Part shown: positions 6,817-12,723 of the stretch, piece after piece
Position numbering within the stretch: position 1 is the stretch's first letter
How the letters are laid out: each line of letters starts with the position of its first letter
DNA from: an uncultured Eubacteriales bacterium
GTDB taxonomy: Bacteria > Bacillota > Clostridia > Christensenellales > Christensenellaceae
NCBI GenBank assembly: GCA_905193725.1
Contig: CAJJPW010000035.1
Span: 1-12,723, forward strand
Direction: 5' to 3'
DNA length: 12,723 nucleotides
The notes under the pieces: generated by a model
What the model saw: the letters and a program-made list of their open reading frames with translations, nothing else
The model's database searches: none
What the model was told of the DNA's origin: nothing
Position numbers and translations under genes: made by a program

Positions 6817-7755
6817 CTATTCCAGCAACCCCCTTGCCAGTTCGCAATCTGTTACCAGGATGTTTACCATCCCGCCTTGGATCGCCCCGCGGATTGCCTG
6901 TGTTTTTTGTGCGCCATATGCTATGACGATTTTATTGGAGATTTTCAGATAATCCGAATGGGATATGCCGATGACCCTTTCCGAGAGTTCCTCTAGGCAG
7001 AACCGACCATTTTGATCGAAGAAGTGAAAGACCGCGTCTCCCACGCACTTTTTGTACACCTCTTCCACATTGATGTCCTGAAAATGGGCCAGATACCGCA
7101 TCCGTGTATTTAAATCTGTCGCTCCAATGCTGATGATGGAGGTATCCACCTCCCTAAGACGTTCCAGTGCTTCTCGCACCATGGAATTTGCCTCGATGAA
7201 CTTTTTGTTTTGTGAGTCGTCCGCCAGCAAGGGAGCGGAGATGTAAATCCCCTTCGCGTCCAGAGACTCTGCCCACAGCTTGGTAACACTGGTCTCAGGG
7301 ATGCTACCCATGCTTCCAGTGAGCTGTATGACGCTCAACTCAGGGCGTTTGGAGATCATCCAAGCCCGCTTGGCCAGCTGATACATCGTCCTCCCGCCGC
7401 CAATGCCCAGAATTCCCTTTTGGGGGATGATGCGGTCGATGTATTCAGGCACCACCTCGTCCGTCGCTCCTGCCACGTCATTTCTCAACACAGCACAGTC
7501 CCGCAGCTTGTAACGGCTCATCAACTGATACTCCAGCTCGGAATTGCGAAACTGCTCTGTCTTCGTGCTGTTGATGCGTATCTGCACAATGCCAGCCTGC
7601 TTGGCCTCGCCTAAGAATCTCGCCACAGACGACCTGCCAATGCCAAACTGCTCGGCAATTTCCTGCTGAGATTTTTCGTTGATGTAATACATGGTGGAGA
7701 TCCGCTCCAAAAAAGCACGTTTCTTTTCCACATCCTGACTATCGATATAACTCAT
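6817..7755 (-). CDS. SorC-family transcriptional regulator (LsrR/DeoR-like)
   Basis: The 312-residue protein has the two-part SorC layout. A helix-turn-helix lies at about 15-60 (SQQEIAEQFGIGRSSVARFL at 29-48). A sugar-phosphate-binding domain follows, with GIGGGRTMYQLAK (117-129), QLTGSMGS (144-151), SIISIGATD (206-214), FHFFDQNGRF (243-252), VIGIS (261-265) and GAQKTQAIRGAIQGG (281-295) before NILVTD. Members such as LsrR, SorC and CggR bind phosphorylated sugars and control the neighbouring catabolic genes, so the likely ligand is the product of the adjacent kinase. The ATG at 7755 follows GTGAGGA; a TTG at 7827 is in frame but unlikely. It sits inside the operon, between the aldolase and kinase genes, with an 84-base gap upstream. 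That gap has a TATACT box (7799-7794) but no good -35 partner, so an internal promoter is only a possibility. Confidence 0.9.
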   Translation of the reverse strand: MSYIDSQDVEKKRAFLERISTMYYINEKSQQEIAEQFGIGRSSVARFLGEAKQAGIVQIRINSTKTEQFRNSELEYQLMSRYKLRDCAVLRNDVAGATDEVVPEYIDRIIPQKGILGIGGGRTMYQLAKRAWMISKRPELSVIQLTGSMGSIPETSVTKLWAESLDAKGIYISAPLLADDSQNKKFIEANSMVREALERLREVDTSIISIGATDLNTRMRYLAHFQDINVEEVYKKCVGDAVFHFFDQNGRFCLEELSERVIGISHSDYLKISNKIVIAYGAQKTQAIRGAIQGGMVNILVTDCELARGLLE

Positions 7756-7839
7756 GATTTTCCTCACATATCCGGCTTTGCCTAGTTTTATTAAGTATAG
7801 TTTAGCGCACCGCAAATTCACATGCAAGGATGTTTTGCC

Positions 7840-8523
7840 TTACTCTACCCGCATTTTACCGCCTCGCTTGATGCCAGAGGCTGCGCGCAATTTATAGAGT
7901 TCTTCCACCTGCTCTTTCGTGAGTAAATTGGCGTGCCCCAGTTGGTTTTTCAGCAGCAGCTGTATATTGCAGCAGTTTTCCAGAGATTCCAGTCGATAAT
8001 ACGCCTCTAAGGGGTTATCCCCCCAAGTGAGGGTTCCGTGGTTCGCTAAAAAACAGCCGTTGTACTCCTTGCAAAAAGGCGCCACCGAATCGGGAACTTC
8101 CTGGCTCCCTGGCTTTGCGTATTTGGCACAGGGAATTGCCCCTAAAAATACCACGTTTTCCGCCATCATCGGCTGGTCGATCTTTACACCGGCCACAGCA
8201 AACGCCGTGCCCACTGGTGGATGGGCATGCACCACTGCCTGCACATCAGGGTTTTCCTTGTACACCCGCAGGTGCATTTTGATCTCTGAGGTGGAATTAT
8301 ATTCCCCCTTCTCTATGATGTTCCCATCCAGATCCATTTTCACCAGCATATTTTCAGCCATATACCCCTTACACACGCCAGTTGGGGTGGCCCATACCAC
8401 ATTTTCACCCACCTTGATGGTGATGTTTCCATCGCTGCCGCTCACGTAGCCCCTGGCGTACATCCGCTTTCCCAGTTCCACAATCATGGTCTTTGCCTGT
8501 GCATCTGATAAATAACTTGCCAT
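7840..8523 (-). CDS. Class II aldolase/adducin-family protein (FucA/AraD-like)
   Basis: The 227-residue protein fits zinc-dependent class II aldolases such as L-fuculose-1-phosphate aldolase, and the related L-ribulose-5-phosphate 4-epimerase. SGSDGNITIK (28-37) and NSTSE (76-80) form the phosphate-binding region. HAH (99-101) and NHG (161-163) supply the three zinc histidines H99, H101 and H162, and E80 matches the catalytic glutamate of FucA. Such enzymes split ketose-1-phosphates into dihydroxyacetone phosphate and an aldehyde; some relatives are epimerases or decarboxylases. The ATG at 8523 has AAAGGAG six bases upstream and starts 11 bases after the second permease. With importer and kinase in the same operon the expected substrate is the phosphorylated imported compound. 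No sugar isomerase gene is visible, so either the imported substance is already a keto compound or the isomerase is encoded elsewhere. Confidence 0.88.
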   Translation of the reverse strand: MASYLSDAQAKTMIVELGKRMYARGYVSGSDGNITIKVGENVVWATPTGVCKGYMAENMLVKMDLDGNIIEKGEYNSTSEIKMHLRVYKENPDVQAVVHAHPPVGTAFAVAGVKIDQPMMAENVVFLGAIPCAKYAKPGSQEVPDSVAPFCKEYNGCFLANHGTLTWGDNPLEAYYRLESLENCCNIQLLLKNQLGHANLLTKEQVEELYKLRAASGIKRGGKMRVE

Positions 8524-8534
8524 CTTTCTCTCCT

Positions 8535-9530
8535 TTATTTGCTCTTTAATAGTGAAGCCTTTTTATATGCATCCATGGCGATGATGAGGAATATGAGCAC
8601 TCCCCTTGCCACACTCTGCCATTCAAAGGCAATTCCTAATAGATTTAACCCGTTGCTGATCATGCCAAAAAAGATGACGCCCAGCACCGTTCCTCCAACG
8701 CTTACATATCCCCGTCTGTTGAGCGTACAGCCCACAAAGACAGCGCCAATGGCATCCATTAAATAGTAGTCCCCGCTGTTGGGTAGGTAAGCCGTGTAGG
8801 TGGAGGCATTGACCATACCGCCAAAGGCACAAATGCCGCCGCAGATGATGAAGGCGAAGAAAGTATATCTGGCCACAGGTACACCACACAGGGTTGCTGC
8901 CTCTTTTTGAGACCCGATAGCCGCCAGTTTGCGCCCGAAGTTGGTCCGCTGGAGTACGAAGTATACTGCCACAATGACGATGGCCGCCAGTATGATGGAA
9001 AACCGGAAGTCCAGCCGGTAGCCGTCGCCGATTACTGTAAGCACATTGCCTCTGCCCATAAATTGGAAGGCGTCATCCATTCCCGGTAGATACACGGGCT
9101 GGCCTCCATGGGTGAGGATTTTTTGCACGCTCTCACCAATGTACATCATGCCCAAGGTGGCGATGAATATGGCGATTTTTGCCTTCACTACCAGCGTCCC
9201 GTTGACTACCCCCAATAAGATTCCTGCGCAAATCCCCAGCAATAAAGCGATAAACCAAGGGATTCCGGCGCTCATGAGCATGACCGAAACCATAGCTCCT
9301 AGGTCGTAGGAAAAGGTCAGGGAAAGGTCGATGCCGCCAATGGCCACGATAAAGCAAAGGCCACAGGCCACAATGGCCAAGATAGAGCTTTGACTTAAAA
9401 TGTTGACTAAGTTAGAGGGCTGTAAAAATCCTTCTGTAAAAATGGCAAACGCAGCCGCGATGATCACGATGAGGATAATAGTGGAGTTGTTCAGCAAAAA
9501 TTTACCAAAAGACAATTTTTGTCTATCCAT
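8535..9530 (-). CDS. Sugar ABC transporter permease 2 (RbsC/BPD_transp_2 family)
   Basis: The 331-residue protein is very hydrophobic, with roughly eight to ten membrane segments (for example about 17-31, 50-64, 93-109, 178-193, 222-238, 278-299 and 308-320). GGIDLS at 65-70 and TNFGRKLAAIGSQKEAATLCG at 196-216, the cytoplasmic loop expected to contact the ATPase, mark the RbsC-type family. It differs clearly from the first permease, so the two probably form a heterodimer as in LsrC-LsrD or YtfT-YjfF, unlike the RbsC homodimer. Its ATG follows the stop of the first permease directly (TAAATG). The ribosome site AAAGGGGG lies inside the end of the upstream gene, which points to translational coupling and equal production. 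Confidence 0.9.
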   Translation of the reverse strand: MDRQKLSFGKFLLNNSTIILIVIIAAAFAIFTEGFLQPSNLVNILSQSSILAIVACGLCFIVAIGGIDLSLTFSYDLGAMVSVMLMSAGIPWFIALLLGICAGILLGVVNGTLVVKAKIAIFIATLGMMYIGESVQKILTHGGQPVYLPGMDDAFQFMGRGNVLTVIGDGYRLDFRFSIILAAIVIVAVYFVLQRTNFGRKLAAIGSQKEAATLCGVPVARYTFFAFIICGGICAFGGMVNASTYTAYLPNSGDYYLMDAIGAVFVGCTLNRRGYVSVGGTVLGVIFFGMISNGLNLLGIAFEWQSVARGVLIFLIIAMDAYKKASLLKSK

Positions 9531-10517
9531 TTAGTTCGCCCCCTTTGTTCTAAATGATGTGAGGGAAACTGAAATGAGTATCAATATCCCCTTGATGGCA
9601 GCCACCCAGTAAGAGGGAACGCCCATCAGTGTAAACCCGTTGGAGAGCATTCCCACAAAAATCGCACTGATCACCGCCCCTATAATATTGGGCACTGCTC
9701 TTTTGGAGAAAATGGCGCTCATATAGGCGATGAGCATTACGTCTAAAAACATCGTACTCGCCGTGCCTGGCACACTTCCTGAGAGCCTTGCGTTGGTGAG
9801 CAGCCCCGCAATCGCAGCAGCGGCAGCCGCCATAATATACGTTCCCATCACCATCTTGGGCACTTTAATGCCAGCAGTTTTGGCCGCCATGGCATTGCCT
9901 CCACAGGCATACAGCCTGTTTCCATAGGAGGTCTTGTTGCACAGCAGAAATAGCGCTGCCGCAATAATGATAAACACCCACACGATCACTGGTATGCCCA
10001 AAATTCTTCCGTTTGCGATAAACGTCAGGGCATCGTTAGAGATGCTCACTACTGAATTGCCGGTAATCGCCATGGTAACCCCATCTAAAATGTACATCAT
10101 GGATAGGGTAACCAGCAGCGGTGACACTTGCAATTTTACCACTGCAAAGGCATTGATCACCCCAATCACCAGGCTTAAAACCGCGCCAATGGCAAATGCG
10201 GGAAATAGCCCCATTCCACCTTGGCATAATAGCGCCGTAACCGCCGCGCCACAGGCCATATTGCTGGCAAGAGATAGGTCAATGCCCCCTTTAATCACGT
10301 GAGTGCCACTTCCTATGAGGATGACAGTCATGCCGCAGGCCACGATCCCTAAGATGCTGGATTGAACGATGATGTTGATGATGTTATCTAAGGAAAGGAA
10401 TTCTTGGGAGCTCAATGCAAATACAATTGCCACTAGAATAAACGCCCCATAGCCGCCATAGGTGACTGCTCTGTCTAAAATTGCCTCCGCTCTAATTTTA
10501 CGATTCACTCTTGCCAC
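9531..10517 (-). CDS. Sugar ABC transporter permease 1 (RbsC/BPD_transp_2 family)
   Basis: The 328-residue inner-membrane permease has family blocks SILGIVACGMTVIL (54-67), GGIDLSLAS (77-85), LVTLSMMYILDGV (135-147) and SYGNRLYACGGNAMAAKTAGI (197-217), the last being the ATPase-contact loop. Membrane segments lie at about 20-35, 47-68, 86-98, 104-125, 176-193, 222-240, 276-292 and 303-320. Between GMTVILI and GGIDLS it has an extra stretch of about seven residues (GSGTHVIK, 69-76) that I do not recall from ordinary RbsC-like proteins, where these blocks are nearly adjacent. The start is a GTG at 10517, which overlaps the last 20 bases of the ATPase gene; the GGGGG just upstream may serve as ribosome site. 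Overlap plus GTG suggests coupling to ATPase translation. Confidence 0.88.
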   Translation of the reverse strand: MARVNRKIRAEAILDRAVTYGGYGAFILVAIVFALSSQEFLSLDNIINIIVQSSILGIVACGMTVILIGSGTHVIKGGIDLSLASNMACGAAVTALLCQGGMGLFPAFAIGAVLSLVIGVINAFAVVKLQVSPLLVTLSMMYILDGVTMAITGNSVVSISNDALTFIANGRILGIPVIVWVFIIIAAALFLLCNKTSYGNRLYACGGNAMAAKTAGIKVPKMVMGTYIMAAAAAAIAGLLTNARLSGSVPGTASTMFLDVMLIAYMSAIFSKRAVPNIIGAVISAIFVGMLSNGFTLMGVPSYWVAAIKGILILISVSLTSFRTKGAN

Positions 10518-11994
10518 CCCCCATCATGGAGACGATTACGTCGTCTGTGATATCCCTATCTACATCAAATTCCCCAGTGAGCCTGCCTCGGAACATGGTG
10601 AGAATCCGATCCGACATGCCCACCAACTCCTGAATATCCTGTGAGATGAGGAGCACAGCGCTTCCCTTTCTCGCCATCTTGTCGATAAACGAATAGATAT
10701 CCGCCCTGGCTCCAATGTCCACACCGGAGGTGGGTTGGTTTAAGATGAGTAATTTGCTGCCGCACTGCATCCATCTGGCGATAATCACCTTCTGTTGATT
10801 ACCACCACTCAAGAGGCCGCTGATCTCCTCCCTGCTGGGCGTTTTGATAGATAGGCTTTTGATATACTCGTCCGCTACTTTATTTTCCGCTTTACGATTG
10901 ATAAATCCACACTTTGAGACTTTTTGCATGCTGGCAATGGTGATGTTCTCTTTTACGCTGTCTGCCTGAATCACGCCCTTGCCCCGCCTGTCTTCGGGCA
11001 GGTATCCAATTCCCATTTTGACGGCGGATTCATGGGAAAGCCGCTTGACAGGCTGCCCCATGTACTCGATCGTACCAGACACTACGTCCTTTGTGTTATA
11101 TAAACATTCTCCTACTTCCCCATGGCCAGAGCCCATAAGGCCAGTGAGCCCCACAATTTCTCCTGCCCGGATGGAGAAGCTCACATCTTGGAATAATTTT
11201 TTGTGAGTGAGTCCAGCAACCTTGATCACCTCTTCCCCAAACGTCCGTGTCTTGGGTGGATACTGGTCTTTTACATCCCTTCCCACCATCAGGTACACCA
11301 AGTGCTCAATCGTCTCTCCCTCTGCCTGTACTGTAGTTACTTTTTGACCGTTTTTCAGTACGGTAATGGCATCGCAAAGGTCTAAAATTTCTCCAAAGTA
11401 GTGGGATATGTAGATGACCGAAATGGTCTTTTTCAGTTCTCTTATGATTTCAAACAGTTTTTGCGCTTCCTTTTGAGCTAAAACCGCTGTAGGTTCGTCA
11501 AAAATGATCAGTTTGGGGTTGGTCATCAGCGCCCGGCAGATTTGTACCAACTGTTGCTCTCCCACCGTGAGCTCGCTCATGAGTGCAGAGCCCTTGATGG
11601 AGACACCCAATTTTTCTTCTAGCAGCTTTTCCGCGTTTTTCACCATTGTCTTGCGGTGCATGAGTTTTTGGGGTTCAATCCCTAAAAACAGGCTTTCTGC
11701 CACCGTCAGGTAAGGAACCACTTGCCGCTCCTGATGGATGATGCTGATGCCAATTTGTTCCACCAACTTGGGATCCAGCTTTTTATATTCCTTGCCACAA
11801 AATGTAATGGTTCCCCCATCATGGGTGTAGAGACCAGAGAGGATTTTCATCAGCGTGGACTTGCCAGCGCCGTTTTCGCCGATGAGACCGTGTATCTCAC
11901 ACTCTTTTACCTCTAGGTCCACCCCATCTAAGGCCCGCACGCCCGGAAAGACCTTGTCGATGTTTTCCATCTTTAATATGATATTGTCGCTCAT
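10498..11994 (-). CDS. Sugar ABC transporter ATPase, two fused nucleotide-binding domains (RbsA/MglA-like)
   Basis: The 498-residue protein has two ABC domains in tandem, the usual length for RbsA/MglA. Domain 1 is intact: Walker A GENGAGKST (39-47), Q-loop Q88, signature LTVGEQQ (142-148), Walker B LIIFDEP (162-168) and switch H198. Domain 2 (about 253-490) has the family-typical Walker A without lysine (GLMGSGHGE, 285-293) and a canonical signature LSGGNQQ (395-401). Its Walker B reads LLILNQP (415-421): the Asp and catalytic Glu are N419 and Q420, and the switch position is Q452. In E. coli RbsA and MglA this Walker B reads DEPT. Because signature 2 faces Walker A1/B1, one ATP site should be active and the other used for binding or structure only. 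The protein energises import through the two permeases. The ATG at 11994 follows AAGAGGTG at a slightly long spacing. Confidence 0.93.
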   Translation of the reverse strand: MSDNIILKMENIDKVFPGVRALDGVDLEVKECEIHGLIGENGAGKSTLMKILSGLYTHDGGTITFCGKEYKKLDPKLVEQIGISIIHQERQVVPYLTVAESLFLGIEPQKLMHRKTMVKNAEKLLEEKLGVSIKGSALMSELTVGEQQLVQICRALMTNPKLIIFDEPTAVLAQKEAQKLFEIIRELKKTISVIYISHYFGEILDLCDAITVLKNGQKVTTVQAEGETIEHLVYLMVGRDVKDQYPPKTRTFGEEVIKVAGLTHKKLFQDVSFSIRAGEIVGLTGLMGSGHGEVGECLYNTKDVVSGTIEYMGQPVKRLSHESAVKMGIGYLPEDRRGKGVIQADSVKENITIASMQKVSKCGFINRKAENKVADEYIKSLSIKTPSREEISGLLSGGNQQKVIIARWMQCGSKLLILNQPTSGVDIGARADIYSFIDKMARKGSAVLLISQDIQELVGMSDRILTMFRGRLTGEFDVDRDITDDVIVSMMGGGKSES

Positions 11995-12015
11995 ATGTCT
12001 TCACACCTCTTATAC

Positions 12016-12045
12016 AAATGCCCCGCACAGCAGTACGGGGCATTT
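12016..12045 (-). other. Stem-loop between the binding-protein and ATPase genes
   Basis: AAATGCCCCG (12016-12025) and CGGGGCATTT (12036-12045) form a perfect 10-base-pair stem with a 10-base loop, in the 57-base gap between the two genes. On the - strand it is followed by GTATAAGAGG, so the T run needed for full termination is short. Hairpins at this place in sugar ABC operons typically protect the 3' end of the binding-protein mRNA or cause partial termination, giving more binding protein than transporter. That role is inferred here. Confidence 0.65.
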
Positions 12046-12051
12046 CAGATC

Positions 12052-12723
12052 TCAACCGTAAAGCTCTTTTATGGCAACATCATAGTTGTCCTTGGTTACT
12101 AATACAGGTTCTACATATACGGAGGAGGGAACTTCCTCGCCAGCGAGATATCTTGCCACCTGGTCAATCAGGGCTTCACCAATTAGTTTTGGATTTTGAC
12201 ACATAATCGCCTGATAGCAGGAATCTGGGTCTTTGACCATTTCCAGTGCCGTTGGATCGCCATCGATGCCGTATACTTTGATGTCATCTCTCCCTGCTGC
12301 GTCAATCACTTGTGCAGCGCCGATCCCAGGGATATCCCATGCTGCTGTGATCGCCTTTAATTCGCTGCCTTCCGGGTATCTTGTCAAAAGATCCTGAATT
12401 TTTTTGCTGGCGTCTTCCACTGTGCCGGGAGTGATATCCTGCAAGTCTGGTTCTAAGAAAGTTACATTAGGATAATCCTGTGCTACGTATTTGAGCATAT
12501 CATACCGAATGGCAGAGGTTCTCACACCGTAAAATCCGTTGAACACAGCAACCATGCCTTCTCCGCCCATGTCTTCATAAATTTGCTTGGCAAGGCCAGA
12601 GCCTATGGAGTAATTATCCGATGTTGCATTACAAATGCTGTATACGCTGGGGTGATCCAGGGTAAATAATGGAATTCCAGCATCGCTGATTTTCTTGAGC
12701 ACTGGCTCGTAAACCGCCGCATC
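12052..12723 (-). CDS. Sugar ABC transporter substrate-binding protein (RbsB-like, Peripla_BP_4), 5' truncated
   Basis: The last 223 residues of a ribose-type binding protein are present; the frame is open through the window edge, reading DAAVYEPVLKK at the cut. A GTG at 12702 is internal, not the start. The fragment matches the second half of the cluster B binding-protein fold: IPLFTLD (16-22), then SDNYSIGSGLAKQIYEDMGGEG with the typical G-E-G turn. AAWDIPGIGAAQVI and VYGIDGDPTALEMVKD follow, ending YVEPVLVTKDN. Residues in ATSDN, AWD and GIDGD are at positions that usually contact the sugar. The signal peptide or lipobox and the first lobe are outside the window. The protein would be anchored outside the membrane and deliver ligand to the two permeases. 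The ligand cannot be told from the fragment; ribose, a deoxysugar or an AI-2-like compound are all conceivable. Confidence 0.88.
   Translation of the reverse strand, partial: DAAVYEPVLKKISDAGIPLFTLDHPSVYSICNATSDNYSIGSGLAKQIYEDMGGEGMVAVFNGFYGVRTSAIRYDMLKYVAQDYPNVTFLEPDLQDITPGTVEDASKKIQDLLTRYPEGSELKAITAAWDIPGIGAAQVIDAAGRDDIKVYGIDGDPTALEMVKDPDSCYQAIMCQNPKLIGEALIDQVARYLAGEEVPSSVYVEPVLVTKDNYDVAIKELYG

Noticed and set aside
3319..12723. A true AI-2 lsr operon
   Set aside because: No LsrF or LsrG is visible and the aldolase is of class II, so only a resemblance in layout is claimed.

Overview
The window looks like chromosomal DNA of a Gram-positive anaerobe, most likely a gut-type member of the Clostridia (Bacillota). 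The reasons are a ylmH gene, a chromosomal TetM-like translation GTPase fused to a YacP/Rae1-type nuclease domain, strong AGGAGG-type ribosome binding sites, a SorC-family regulator and an RbsABC-type sugar importer. The species cannot be read from the sequence.

Left part (1-2870, + strand): two translationally coupled genes that act on the ribosome. The first is the 3' part of a TetM/EF-G-like ribosomal GTPase whose C-terminus carries a complete NYN/PIN-like domain resembling Bacillus subtilis YacP (Rae1, a ribosome-dependent A-site mRNA endonuclease). Its stop codon overlaps the ATG of the second gene, ylmH, an S4-domain RNA-binding protein linked to ribosome-associated quality control. Together they suggest a ribosome surveillance or rescue module; this function is inferred.

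Middle (2871-3318): a gene-poor gap between convergent units. It holds several short perfect inverted repeats and an orphan Shine-Dalgarno on the - strand that lies in a hairpin, followed by a six-codon reading frame. No convincing RNA gene was seen.

Right part (3319-12723, all - strand, read from high to low coordinates): one long catabolic operon. The order is sugar-binding protein (cut by the window edge), a fused two-domain ABC ATPase, two different RbsC-type permeases, a class II aldolase, a SorC-family regulator, an FGGY-family kinase resembling LsrK, and the alpha and beta subunits of a thiamine-diphosphate E1 dehydrogenase of the acetoin/pyruvate type. Gaps are short or absent: the ATPase and permease overlap, the two permeases abut, and others are 11-84 bases apart. 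The likely flow is import of a small sugar or sugar-like compound, phosphorylation by the kinase, carbon-carbon cleavage by the aldolase, and further processing by the E1 pair, with the regulator sensing a phosphorylated intermediate. The layout recalls the Lsr (AI-2) operon in its importer, SorC/LsrR regulator and LsrK-like kinase. The cleavage steps differ, however: a class II aldolase and an E1 pair stand where LsrF/LsrG would be. No E2 or E3 gene follows the E1 pair. The substrate is unknown.

The most notable points are the TetM-Rae1 fusion coupled to ylmH, the Lsr-like operon with an orphan E1 pair, and an importer ATPase whose second Walker B reads NQ in place of DE.
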